Shown here: positions 33,374 through 42,209 of the stretch, one piece after another
Numbering within the stretch: position 1 is the first letter of the stretch
Layout: every line of letters starts with the position of its first letter
From: Nocardia bovistercoris
GTDB taxonomy: Bacteria > Actinomycetota > Actinomycetes > Mycobacteriales > Mycobacteriaceae
Reading direction: 5' to 3'
DNA length: 64,000 bases
Assembly: GCF_015674855.1 (NCBI RefSeq)
Contig: NZ_JADMLG010000002.1
Span: forward strand, 620,001-684,000
The notes under the pieces: model-generated
The model's input: the letters and a program-made list of their open reading frames with translations, nothing else
What the model was told of the DNA's origin: nothing
Database searches by the model: none
Program-made: the position numbers and the translations under genes

Positions 33374-34597
33374 ATGCCCGAGGCAGTTATCGTTTCCACC
33401 GCTCGCTCCCCGATAGGCCGGGCCGCCAAGGGTTCGCTGGTCGACCTCCGGCCCGATGATCTGGCCGTCCAGATCGTCCGTGCGGCGCTCGACAAGGTTC
33501 CGGCGCTCGACCCCACTCAGATCAACGACCTGATCCTCGGCTGCGGTTCGCCCGCGGGCGAACAGGGTTTCAACCTGGCCCGCGTCGTCGCGGTCGAACT
33601 CGGCTACGACCTCGTGCCCGGCACCACCGTGCACCGCTACTGCGCGTCCTCCCTACAGTCCACCCGCATGGCCTTCCACGCCATCAAGGCCGGTGAAGGC
33701 GATGTCTTCCTATCGGTAGGCGTGGAGACGGTCTCGCGATACAAGAACGGCTCGGCCGACAGCTGGCCCGACACCAAGAACGCCGCGGTGTTCGGCGAAG
33801 CCGAGGCGAGGACCAAAGCCACCGCGGAAGGCGGCAAGGGCATCTGGCACGACCCGCGCGAGGACGGCCTGATCCCCGACATCTACATCGCGATGGGTCA
33901 GACCGCCGAGAACGTGGCCACCTCTGCGGGCATCAGCCGCGAGGACCAGGACCACTGGGGCGTGCGCTCGCAGAACCGCGCGGAGGCCGCCATCAACGCG
34001 GGCTTCTTCGAACGCGAGATCACCCCGGTCACCCTGCCCGACGGCACCGTGATCAGCAAGGACGACGGCCCGCGCGCGGGCGTCACCTACGAGAAGATCA
34101 GCCAGCTCAAGCCGGTGTTCCGCCCCGACGGCACGGTCACCGCGGGCAACTGCTGCCCGCTCAACGACGGCGCGGCGGCGCTGGTGATCATGAGCGACAC
34201 CAAGGCGAAGGAACTCGGCCTGACCCCACTTGCCCGCATCGTCTCCACCGGCGTGTCGGGTCTGTCGCCGGAGATCATGGGCCTCGGCCCGATCGAGGCG
34301 ATCAAGCGCGCGCTCGCGCTGGCGGGCAAGACGGTCGACGACATCGACCTGTTCGAGATCAACGAGGCGTTCGCGGTGCAGGTGCTCGGCTCGGCCCGCG
34401 AGCTGAAGATCGACGAGGACAAGCTGAACGTCTCCGGCGGCGCCATCGCGCTGGGTCACCCGTTCGGCATGACCGGTGCGCGCATCGCCACCACGCTCAT
34501 CAACAACCTCCAGACCCATGACAAGCAGTTCGGCGTCGAGTCCATGTGCGTCGGCGGCGGTCAGGGCATGGCGATGGTCATCGAGCGCCTGAGCTGA
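33374..34597 (+). CDS. Acetyl-CoA C-acetyltransferase (thiolase, FadA3-like)
   Basis: A 407-residue thiolase that joins or splits acetyl-CoA units. Active-site cysteine in VHRYCASSLQSTRMA (near residue 90), second-site block NEAFAVQVLGSA, GHPFGMTGARIATTLINNL with the catalytic His, and CVGGGQGMAMVIE with the second Cys. AAGGAG lies about seven bases before ATG 33374. Position next to the Rv1075c-like gene matches fadA3 (Rv1074c). Involved in fatty-acid oxidation or acetoacetyl-CoA formation. Ends at a terminator. Confidence 0.95.
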   Translation: MPEAVIVSTARSPIGRAAKGSLVDLRPDDLAVQIVRAALDKVPALDPTQINDLILGCGSPAGEQGFNLARVVAVELGYDLVPGTTVHRYCASSLQSTRMAFHAIKAGEGDVFLSVGVETVSRYKNGSADSWPDTKNAAVFGEAEARTKATAEGGKGIWHDPREDGLIPDIYIAMGQTAENVATSAGISREDQDHWGVRSQNRAEAAINAGFFEREITPVTLPDGTVISKDDGPRAGVTYEKISQLKPVFRPDGTVTAGNCCPLNDGAAALVIMSDTKAKELGLTPLARIVSTGVSGLSPEIMGLGPIEAIKRALALAGKTVDDIDLFEINEAFAVQVLGSARELKIDEDKLNVSGGAIALGHPFGMTGARIATTLINNLQTHDKQFGVESMCVGGGQGMAMVIERLS

Positions 34598-34611
34598 TCG
34601 ATTCGAGCACG

Positions 34612-34645
34612 ACGAAGGGCGGCCGCCGTAGCGACCGCCCTTCGT
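34612..34645. terminator. Terminator between thiolase and Bax-inhibitor genes
   Basis: ACGAAGGGCGG (34612-34622) pairs with CCGCCCTTCGT (34635-34645) across a 12-base loop and is followed by TCGTTTCGG. It lies between convergent genes and can act for both. Confidence 0.8.
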
Positions 34646-34657
34646 TCGTTTCGGTGA

Positions 34658-35506
34658 TCAGTCGTTGTTGAAGTAGCTCAACAGACGCAGGATCTCGACG
34701 TAGAGCCACACCAGGGTGACCGTGAGGCCGAGCGCGACGCCCCAGGCCGCCTTCTCCGGCGCCTGCGCGCGGATCAGCTGATCGGCGGCGTCGAAGTCGA
34801 GCAGGAAGCTGAAGGCCGCGATCGCGATGCAGACCAGGCTGAAGACGATCGCCAGGGCGCCGCCGTCACGCAGGCCGAGGCCGCCGGAGATGAAGAAACT
34901 CGCGATCAGGTTGCCGAGCGCGAGCACCGCGACGCCGATCAGCGCGCCGAGGATCATGCGGGTGAAACGCGGGGTTACCCGCACCGCGCCCGTCTTGTAG
35001 ACCACGAGCATGCCCGCGAATACACCGAAGGTGCCGAGGACCGCCTGCGCGATCAGCGCGCTGCCGCCGACGCCGCCGAATTCGACATCGGTGAACATGA
35101 ACGACAGCGCACCGAGGAACAGACCTTCGGCGACCGCGTAGGACAGCACGATGGCCGGGTTGTCCATCTTGTTGGCGAAGGTGGCGATGAGCACGAGCAC
35201 CAGGCCGACGAGACCGCCGACGATCACGAACAGCGGCGCGAGCGAGGTGTTGGCGTTGGTGAGGCCGTAGGAGATGATCGCCGACAGGGTGAGCACACCG
35301 AGGGTGATGCCGGTCTTGGTCACCACGTCATCGATGGTCATGGCGCGAGTGGCCGGGGCGGGCTGGTACGGCTGCTGCTGAGGCTGCTGCCCATACTGGT
35401 TGCCGAACTGACCGGCGCCAGTCACCCCGGACCCGAAGTTGGCGTAGCCGCCTACGCCCTCTTGCCGTGGCAAGTTTCTGAAGACCGGATTGCTGGAGCT
35501 CCGCAA
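34658..35506 (-). CDS. Bax inhibitor-1/YccA family membrane protein
   Basis: A 282-residue membrane protein with a polar, Gln/Pro-rich N-terminus (QYGQQPQQQPYQPAPATR, about 40-60) and seven transmembrane helices. The end WLYVEILRLLSYFNND is the family's conserved C-terminus, carrying acidic residues of the putative ion-leak pore. A TTG start is chosen: AGGAGG lies six bases upstream and the resulting MRSSSNPVFRNLPRQ matches relatives. Bacterial members are calcium-leak-type channels; role here unproven. Confidence 0.92.
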   Translation of the reverse strand: MRSSSNPVFRNLPRQEGVGGYANFGSGVTGAGQFGNQYGQQPQQQPYQPAPATRAMTIDDVVTKTGITLGVLTLSAIISYGLTNANTSLAPLFVIVGGLVGLVLVLIATFANKMDNPAIVLSYAVAEGLFLGALSFMFTDVEFGGVGGSALIAQAVLGTFGVFAGMLVVYKTGAVRVTPRFTRMILGALIGVAVLALGNLIASFFISGGLGLRDGGALAIVFSLVCIAIAAFSFLLDFDAADQLIRAQAPEKAAWGVALGLTVTLVWLYVEILRLLSYFNND

Positions 35507-35671
35507 AGCACGCCTCCTGTTCGAGTGCCGATGCAAGGGATGCTACCGGCAAAGTTCGTCCTGGTCAGTCTCGGCGCTGACCGTTATGCACTGTTCAACG
35601 TACGGAGGTCGACCGTTGGTTCCGCGCGCGGACCGTGAGTTACAGCTTCCGTGCGCGGGCCGCGAGTTACG

Positions 35672-36823
35672 TCACCTCGGTTGGGGGTCGTGTAGGCCGC
35701 GCACCGAGCGGGTCACCGTGAACTTCCGATTGCGGCCTACGACATCGGTCTGGCCGACCATCCGCTCCACCACACCGTGGTAGTTCAGGTGGGAGTTGTA
35801 GACCGTCCACAGTTCGCCGCCGGGCCGCAACACCCGACCGGTCTCGGAGAACATCTTGATCGCCGAGCCGGTGTGCACGGCGGCGCCCACGTGGAAGGGC
35901 GGATTGCACAGCACAAGGTCGGCGCTGTTGTCCGCGGCCGAGGACATGGCGTCGTCGCGGACCACGCGCACCCGGTCACCGACCGCGTTCACCTCGGCCG
36001 TGGCCCGTGCCGAGGCCACGGCGGCGGCGGACTGGTCGGTGCCGACCACCCGGATGGCAGGTCTGGCCTTGGCGAGGGCGACGCCGAGGATTCCGGTGCC
36101 GCAGCCGAGGTCGATGGCGTCGCGGGCGTCCGGTTTCATCCACTTCAGATGTTGGAGCAGGAATCTGGTGCCGATGTCGAGGCGTGGTCCGGAGAAGGCG
36201 GCGCCGTGTGCGACGACGTCGAGATCGAGGTCGTCCAGCCGGTCCCGCATCGGGAAGCGCGGGTCGCCCACCGGTTTCGGGCCCGCCACGAGCAGGGTGC
36301 GCGACTTCTGTCTGCCCCGGCTGGCACGCACCTCCGAAAAGGACTGGGCCAGGGTGTCGTTCATCGACTTGGTCAGGTACTTGTCGCGCCCGCCCGCGAT
36401 GACCGTGACATTCGGGTCGGCGTGGCGCGCGATCGCCTCGGCGATCTCGGCGAGGCAGGCCAGTGCGCGCGGCAGCCGGAGCAGGACCACTTCGACACCG
36501 TCCAGCAATTCTTCGGTGAGGCCGTGCGGAGTGTAGCGATCGGAGAGTCCGAGGGCCCGCGCGTTGTTCGCCAGGGCTAGTTCGCCGGTCAGAAGGTCCT
36601 GGTGGACGCGAATATCGCGCAGATCGTGCGCGACGACGAGCCCGAGGGTCAGCGCGCCGTACGCATCCCCGATAACAGCAATCTTTCCGCTACCAGACGC
36701 GGCGACCGCATCACCCGCGACGTCGAGGATCAGCCGATCGGCGGCATCGACGGCATAGAGGTTCAGCGCCTCCACATCCGGATACCGCCGCAACCGGGCT
36801 AATACGTCCTCGACATGTCCCAC
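35672..36823 (-). CDS. Class I methyltransferase, RlmG/RsmC-like
   Basis: A 383-residue SAM-dependent methyltransferase. The N-terminal half (about 1-190) is a degenerate methyltransferase-like domain; the C-terminal MTS domain has AIDLGCGTGILGVALAKARP (SAM binding, near 240), DD in VVRDDAM, and the catalytic NPPFHVG, the motif for methylating exocyclic amino groups of guanine in rRNA. The duplicated layout matches RlmG/RsmC (23S or 16S guanine-N2 methylation). The GTG at 36823 is chosen; it has no strong ribosome site. Exact nucleotide target is not deducible. Confidence 0.85.
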   Translation of the reverse strand: MGHVEDVLARLRRYPDVEALNLYAVDAADRLILDVAGDAVAASGSGKIAVIGDAYGALTLGLVVAHDLRDIRVHQDLLTGELALANNARALGLSDRYTPHGLTEELLDGVEVVLLRLPRALACLAEIAEAIARHADPNVTVIAGGRDKYLTKSMNDTLAQSFSEVRASRGRQKSRTLLVAGPKPVGDPRFPMRDRLDDLDLDVVAHGAAFSGPRLDIGTRFLLQHLKWMKPDARDAIDLGCGTGILGVALAKARPAIRVVGTDQSAAAVASARATAEVNAVGDRVRVVRDDAMSSAADNSADLVLCNPPFHVGAAVHTGSAIKMFSETGRVLRPGGELWTVYNSHLNYHGVVERMVGQTDVVGRNRKFTVTRSVRGLHDPQPR

Positions 36824-37500
36824 AAGGTCAAGTGTGCTAGATCGTTGCCCATTGGTCGCGACCGACCCGCGTTTCGCGCGGACAACCTTCGACCCGCCCT
36901 CGTGAAGCGCACGGGCGCAGCGGCTTTCACGATCGTCCCGAAACGCCTCGCACGGCGCCGTGGCATCGAACCGCCACGGCGCACGCGCGGACACCCGCGG
37001 GTGTCGCCCCACTCCGTCGCCACGACTTGATCTGCGCCACCGACACGTTGAGCATCCGGGCCGCCCGCACAGCCGAGCGGCCCGTCCATACCGACTGGTG
37101 AGATCGGATATTCGCGGATGCGAGGACCGTCGAGTCGATGCCGCAGGGCTATCACCGGTCGCCCCCTCGAAGGGGCCTCTTTCCAGATGACGCTGGTCGA
37201 ATCCTTCTGGCCGAGAGCCGGATAGCCCGACACGGTGAGCGAAGGCACATCCACGCCGCTCGCGACGACATGGTCCGTCATCGACCCCACCCCGACATCC
37301 GACCGAACAACGGCTCCGAGATGCCCTATCGCACCGGGGCATCGGTATGGATCGGCCCCGGATACCCCGCACAGGCACACTTTCAGCAAATATGCGCATC
37401 CGACTATGAGCGCCGCGCATCCGCCGAGCGCGTACGGCCGAATCACCGCATGACCGCCGAATCACCGGTTCCACAGCGTGACATCAGTAACATCGGCCAC
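36824..37500. other. Long gene-poor gap with possible degraded coding sequence
   Basis: No intact gene is supported in these 677 bases. On the minus strand near 37030-37100 one frame reads SAVRAARMLNVSVAQIKSW, which looks like a helix-turn-helix, and another frame upstream reads SLTVSGYPALGQKDSTS. They are in different frames, so this may be a frameshifted remnant of a small regulator. The promoter of the lipoprotein gene at 37501 lies at the right edge. Confidence 0.4.
37488..37493 (+). promoter_or_regulatory. -10 box of lipoprotein gene
   Basis: TAACAT lies seven bases before the ATG at 37501 and there is no ribosome site, so expression is probably leaderless. Confidence 0.4.
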
Positions 37501-38094
37501 ATGCGTAACAGGACCGTGCTGACGCTCGCCGCCTGCGCGGCGTTGATCGCAGGCTGCGACAACGCCGACCACGGCGACCACACCGAAGCCACGCCCGCCC
37601 CCGCCACCACGGAGGTCACGGGCACCTTCACCGAATCGCCGCCCGCCCGCGTGCCGACCGACGCGCTCCCCAAACGCGGTGCGCCCTCGAACGGCGCGGC
37701 CGTCACGGTGACGGATATCCGGCTCGGTGCACAGCCCGGATTCGACCGGATCGTCTACGACCTCGGCGGCACCGGCACACCGGGCTGGATCGTGCAGTAC
37801 GCCGATCGCGCGATCCAGGACGGCAGCGGCAAGGTCGTGGAAGTCGCGGGGCAATCGATCCTCGAGGTCCAGATCACCGGATCGGCCTACCCGTTCGACA
37901 GCGGCGTGACGCCGTACGCGGGCCCCGATCCCGTCACCGATCCGTCCGTCCCCGCCGTCGCCGGGGTGTATCGCACACTGGTCTTCGAAGGCACGACCCA
38001 ATCCTTCATCGGCGTCGCGGCCGATCGCCCCGCCTTCTCGGTGAGCGCCACGAGCGATCCGACGCGCTTGGTGATCGACATCGCCCGCCCCTGA
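37501..38094 (+). CDS. AMIN-like domain lipoprotein
   Basis: A 197-residue lipoprotein: MRNRTVLTLAACAALIAGC is a lipoprotein signal with lipobox LIAGC, so Cys19 would be lipidated. The mature protein has a Thr/Pro/Ala-rich linker, then a beta domain from about residue 65 (AVTVTDIRLGAQPGFDRIVY), of the AMIN-like actinobacterial type, ending FSVSATSDPTRLVIDIARP. AMIN-type domains target cell-envelope glycans; here binding is an inference. Start ATG 37501 is preceded by a -10 only. Confidence 0.82.
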   Translation: MRNRTVLTLAACAALIAGCDNADHGDHTEATPAPATTEVTGTFTESPPARVPTDALPKRGAPSNGAAVTVTDIRLGAQPGFDRIVYDLGGTGTPGWIVQYADRAIQDGSGKVVEVAGQSILEVQITGSAYPFDSGVTPYAGPDPVTDPSVPAVAGVYRTLVFEGTTQSFIGVAADRPAFSVSATSDPTRLVIDIARP

Positions 38095-38254
38095 CCCGGA
38101 CACGCCCGACACCCGCACCCGGACTCGCCACCGGATTGGTATCGATCTGGGCACGCTGGGCTGACCTCGACCGGGTAGACGAAGTACGGTCGATAGGTCC
38201 GGTTTTCACCGGTGTCACGAACCGGACGCGATCGCGGGGAGAAAGGCGAACCAT

Positions 38255-38788
38255 ATGCGACGACTGGAACGGGTGGGCCTGACCGCCGCCACCGCCGCCA
38301 CCGCCATCGGAGTCCTCTTCGTCGGCGCGTGCTCCACGCAGGTCGAGGGCACCGCCGAGGTCAACCGGACGGATCTGGCCGCCTACCAATCCGATGTCAC
38401 CGCGTCCTCGATCGCGGCGTCCTCCTCGCGCGCCGCGGCCGCGCAGGCCGCCACCGAGAGCGCATGCGACGCGTTCTTCGCGGCCAACGAGAGTTCGGTG
38501 GGCACCTTCAACGCCTACATCGAGGCGAGCAACAACAACGCGCCCGACACCAACCCCAAGGCCGACGCGGCGGTGACCACCCTGCGCGCGGGCGCCCAGT
38601 CGGTCGATCGCGCGCTGACCACGCAGGTCGAGTCCGATGTCGCGCAGAAACTGCGCGCCTACCGCGACGACACCAACGCGCTCGCGGGCACCCTCGAGCG
38701 GCGCGCCGACACCGACACGCTGAACGCCGCGATCGACAAGTTCAACAACACCAAGAACGCCGCACGCGACTCCTGCCGCGCCTACTGA
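38255..38788 (+). CDS. Helical lipoprotein of unknown function
   Basis: A 177-residue protein with a lipoprotein signal (TAATAATAIGVLFVGAC; lipobox VGAC near residue 26) and STQVEGTAEVNRTDLA at the mature N-terminus, a common opening of mycobacterial Lpq-type lipoproteins. The rest is Ala-rich helical with two cysteines (SACDAFF and DSCRAY) likely bridged. GAGAAAGG precedes the ATG. It follows the AMIN-like lipoprotein gene by 160 bases; function is unknown. Confidence 0.83.
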   Translation: MRRLERVGLTAATAATAIGVLFVGACSTQVEGTAEVNRTDLAAYQSDVTASSIAASSSRAAAAQAATESACDAFFAANESSVGTFNAYIEASNNNAPDTNPKADAAVTTLRAGAQSVDRALTTQVESDVAQKLRAYRDDTNALAGTLERRADTDTLNAAIDKFNNTKNAARDSCRAY

Positions 38789-38854
38789 TCCCGCGCCGGT
38801 TCACGCGGGGTTCGGTCTGCGGGCAGGCTCGGAGATGCGCGGGTTGGAGCTCGA

Positions 38855-39709
38855 TCAGCAGGCAACCTCGGTAACAGGCGTCGCGCTCGTGTACGGCAAG
38901 CGCAGTGCGTACCAGGAATCGGCGCCGCGATAGTCGGGCAGTTGGGATGCCTCGGGATCGGCGCCGAGCCCTTCGACCGTCGTGCGGTGGCCGTCGGTGT
39001 GCGCGAGGGTGTCGGTGTAGCGGTAGTGCAGGTGTCCGTGTAGGAGCAGGCTCGGCCGCAGCGTTGTCACGATCCGCTGTACGCGATCCTGATTCGGCAG
39101 GCACTCCGGCAGATCCTTGCGGTTCCACGCGGGCGCGGAGTCGCGCGGCTTGTCGTGGGTCAGCAGGACGTCCACCGGCGTGTCGTCGAGCAGCAGTTCG
39201 TCACATTCGGCGTCGGTCATCTGCTCCTCCGGGAACCACAGCGTCTCCGTGGTGACCGGGATGCGGGACGCGCCGAACTGTCCGCGTCGCACGGCCTTGC
39301 GCCGCTTCAACGCCTCCTGCGCGAGGCGCCACTGCTTGTCCACCGAATAGGCGCCGCCGAAGGCCGCGAACCTGGTGCCCTCCCAGGTCCAGCGCAGTCC
39401 GCGCGGCGCGTACCTGACGCGCTCGCGGCACACCAGGAAACCCTCGTCGTCCGGTTCGGCTCCGTACATGCGGTGCACCAGCGAGGATTTGTCGTGATTG
39501 CCGTCGAGGAAATACACCACGACGCGATTGCGGCGCGCCGAACGGTCGACGACGTCGAAGTAGTGCCGTCCGTCGGCGGTGTGCTCCCACGCGCCGAAAT
39601 CCCCGAGCACGAACAACCGATCACAATCCTCGCGCACCGCTGCCCGCACCGACGCCAGCGCGTGGCCGGTATTTCCGTGCAGATCACCCGTCATCAGTAC
39701 GCTCCCCAT
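38855..39709 (-). CDS. Metallophosphoesterase
   Basis: A 284-residue calcineurin-type phosphoesterase. Metal-binding blocks run in order: TGDLHGN (near 7-13), LGDFGAWEH, YFLDGNHDKSSL, and LLTHDKPRD with the final LLHGHLHYRYTD. The bimetal phosphatase fold is therefore complete; substrate unknown. The ATG at 39709 (MGSVLMTGDLHGNTG) has GGAGAA just upstream. The frame stays open far upstream through an 18-bp repeat array, where it encodes a Val/Leu/Gly repeat, so a longer form is conceivable. Confidence 0.85.
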   Translation of the reverse strand: MGSVLMTGDLHGNTGHALASVRAAVREDCDRLFVLGDFGAWEHTADGRHYFDVVDRSARRNRVVVYFLDGNHDKSSLVHRMYGAEPDDEGFLVCRERVRYAPRGLRWTWEGTRFAAFGGAYSVDKQWRLAQEALKRRKAVRRGQFGASRIPVTTETLWFPEEQMTDAECDELLLDDTPVDVLLTHDKPRDSAPAWNRKDLPECLPNQDRVQRIVTTLRPSLLLHGHLHYRYTDTLAHTDGHRTTVEGLGADPEASQLPDYRGADSWYALRLPYTSATPVTEVAC

Positions 39710-39780
39710 TTCTCCATGCTGGCAGCGGTCGGCGCGTTCGGCATCCGCATTTCTACCCGGTCCACGCGCGTAATTCCCGC

Positions 39781-40195
39781 CCTGCGCGACGTTCCCGCCC
39801 TGCGCGGCACCCTCGGCCAGCACGACATCCCCGCCCTGCACGGCACCGCAGATCAGCACGGCACCCCCGGCCAGCACCGCACCCCCGGCCAACACGACAT
39901 CCCCAGCCAGCACGGCAACCCCAGCCAGCACGGCAACCCCGCCCTGCACGGCACCGCCGATCAGCACGGCACCCCCGCCCTGCACGGCACCGCCGATCAG
40001 CACGGCACCCCCGCCCTGCACGGCACCGCCGATCAGCACGGCACCACCGGCCAGCACGACATCCCCGGCCAGCACGACATCCCCAGCCAGCACCGCACCC
40101 CCCGGCCAGCACGGCACCACCGGCCAGCACGACATCCCCGGCCAATACGGCACCACCGGCCAGCACGGCATTCTCGATCAGTGCGGCATTCTCGA
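39781..40195. repeat. 18-bp minisatellite, 23 units
   Basis: About 23 consecutive units of consensus CCAGCACGGCACCCCCGG fill the spacer between divergent genes. Units 10-15 are three nearly identical copies of a 36-base double unit. Unit 18 has one extra C in a run of six (40096-40101 region), shifting the frame. On the minus strand the array reads as a hexapeptide repeat of the type AVLAGG/DVVLAG. The flanks 39710-39780 and 40196-40297 hold no other gene. Confidence 0.92.
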
Positions 40196-40297
40196 TCGGA
40201 TTGGCCGAAAATCTCGATCCGATGTCCGCGCATCTCTCCCCGGCCCGCCGCGGACTCCGCGAAGCTGGGATACGGACCACTTCGGCGAAGGACGGAT

Positions 40298-42004
40298 ATG
40301 AGCGGGAAGTCCCAGCACTACGACGTACTGGTGATCGGCTCCGGATTCGGCGGCAGCGTCACCGCGCTGCGCCTGACCGAGAAGGGCTACCGGGTGGGGG
40401 TATTGGAAACGGGCAGGCGGTTCGCCGACCACGAGTTCGCGAAGAACTCCTGGCACCTGCGCGAATATCTGTGGGCCCCGAAACTCGGCTGCTTCGGCAT
40501 CCAGCGCATGACCCTGCTGAAGGACACCTTCATCATGAGCGGCTCCGGTGTCGGCGGCGGCTCCCTCGTCTACGCCAACACCCTCTACGAACCCCCGGAG
40601 ACCTTCTACCGTGACAAGCAGTGGGCCCACATCACCGACTGGCGCGCGGAACTGGCGCCGCACTACGACCAGGCCACCCGCATGCTCGGGGTGACAACCA
40701 ATCCGGCCACCACTCCCTCGGACCGCGTGCTGCTCGAAGTCGCCGAAGAACTCGGCATCGGCCACACCTATCGCCGCACCCCGGTGGGCGTGCTGTTCGC
40801 CGACAAGGACGCAAGGCCGGGCGGCGCCGTCGCCGACCCGTATTTCGGCGGCGCGGGCCCCGAACGCGCCACCTGCACCCACTGCGGCGAATGCATGACC
40901 GGATGCCGCCACGGCGCGAAGAACACCCTGGTCAAGAACTATCTCTACCTGGCCGAACGCGCGGGAGCGACCGTGCATCCGCTGACCACCGCGGTCGCCG
41001 TACGACCGCGGCCCGGCGGCGGCTACGCGGTCGACACCGTGCGCACCGGACGCTGGATTCGCAAGGGGCGCAGCACCTTCACCGCCGGTCAGGTGGTGTT
41101 CTCGGCCGCCGCGCTCGGCACCCAGAAACTGCTGCACAACCTCAAGGACGACGGCGTGCTGCCGAATATCTCCGACCGGCTGGGAGAGTTGTCGCGCACC
41201 AATTCCGAGGCCGTGCTCGCCGCCAAGGCGCGCGGCAGGGACACCGATTTCACCCGAGGCGTCGCCATCACCTCCTCCATCCACCCGGATCCCAGCACCC
41301 ACGTCGAACCGGTGCGCTACGGCAAGGGCAGCAACGCGCTGAGCCTGCTCACCACGGTGCTGGTCGACGGCGCGGACGGCAAGCGACGGTGGGTGCTCGG
41401 CCTGCGCGAGCTGTGGCGGCAGCGCCGTGATCTGGTGACCATCCACGATCCGCGGCGCTGGTCGGAGCGGATGATCGGGCTGCTGGTGATGCAGAACGTC
41501 GACAACTCGATCGTCACCTACAACAAGCGCGGACCATTCGGTCGCCGCATGACCACCCGCCACGGCGCGGGCGTCGCGCCGCCCGCCTGGATTCCGGCGG
41601 GCAACGACGTCACGCGGCGCGTCGCCGCCAAGATCGACGGAATCCCGCAGGGCAGTTGGACCGAGATGGTGAACATCCCGATCACCGGGCATTTCATCGG
41701 CGGCTGCCCCATCGGCGACTCCCCCGAGACCGGTGTCGTCGACCCGTACCAACGGCTGTACGGCTACGCGGGACTGCACGTGGTCGACGGTTCGACGATC
41801 TCGGCGAACCTCGGCGTCAACCCGTCGCTCACCATCACCGCGCAGGCCGAGCGCGCGATGTCGCTGTGGCCGAACAAGGGCGAGGCCGATCCTCGGCCCG
41901 CGCTCGGCTCGCCGTACCGTCGCGTCGCGGCCGTCGCTCCCAAGAATCCGGCGGTTCCCGAGGCCGCTCCCGCCGCGCTGCGCTTGCCCATCACGCCGGT
42001 GTGA
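40298..42004 (+). CDS. choD: GMC oxidoreductase, cholesterol oxidase-like (ChoD family)
   Basis: A 568-residue FAD enzyme close to mycobacterial ChoD (Rv3409c). The dinucleotide-binding motif is VIGSGFGGSVTALRLTEKGY (about 12-31), the region SGSGVGGGSLVYANTLYEPP contacts FAD, and CTHCGECMTGCRHGAKNTLV is a cysteine-rich ferredoxin-like segment characteristic of this subfamily. The C-terminal VVDGSTISANLGVNPSLTI carries the second FAD block. ChoD is thought to oxidise cholesterol or another sterol 3-hydroxyl. The ATG has AAGGACGG upstream; open frame to the left is repeat DNA and not counted. Confidence 0.92.
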   Translation: MSGKSQHYDVLVIGSGFGGSVTALRLTEKGYRVGVLETGRRFADHEFAKNSWHLREYLWAPKLGCFGIQRMTLLKDTFIMSGSGVGGGSLVYANTLYEPPETFYRDKQWAHITDWRAELAPHYDQATRMLGVTTNPATTPSDRVLLEVAEELGIGHTYRRTPVGVLFADKDARPGGAVADPYFGGAGPERATCTHCGECMTGCRHGAKNTLVKNYLYLAERAGATVHPLTTAVAVRPRPGGGYAVDTVRTGRWIRKGRSTFTAGQVVFSAAALGTQKLLHNLKDDGVLPNISDRLGELSRTNSEAVLAAKARGRDTDFTRGVAITSSIHPDPSTHVEPVRYGKGSNALSLLTTVLVDGADGKRRWVLGLRELWRQRRDLVTIHDPRRWSERMIGLLVMQNVDNSIVTYNKRGPFGRRMTTRHGAGVAPPAWIPAGNDVTRRVAAKIDGIPQGSWTEMVNIPITGHFIGGCPIGDSPETGVVDPYQRLYGYAGLHVVDGSTISANLGVNPSLTITAQAERAMSLWPNKGEADPRPALGSPYRRVAAVAPKNPAVPEAAPAALRLPITPV

Positions 42005-42209
42005 CGGGCGTCGTGGATACGGCCCTCTCCGGTACGGACAGTCGACTGTCGCTCGTCTCGGTCGGCGGAAGTCCCGACTGCCGCGCGCCGCGCCGCGCAA
42101 CGGGTGTGTCGCGATCGGGGTGACCGCGGACAGTGGCGCGCGGACCGAAATCGCGACACACTCGACGCCATGAGCCGTCTGCCGTTCGGATCTCTCGGGG
42201 AGGTGTGCG

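Noticed and set aside
36799..37446. A 215-codon minus-strand frame starting MIRPYALGGCAALIVGC
   Set aside because: It has a signal-like start but no ribosome site or family, overlaps the methyltransferase start, and its composition is that of non-coding DNA.
39781..40195. CRISPR array
   Set aside because: Units are directly abutting 18-mers with no unique spacers and there are no cas genes.
39155..42004. A 949-codon frame that would fuse the repeat array to ChoD
   Set aside because: The array is open in most frames because its unit is 18 bases. ChoD has its own ribosome site and conserved N-terminus at 40298, and upstream the frame is antisense to the phosphoesterase.
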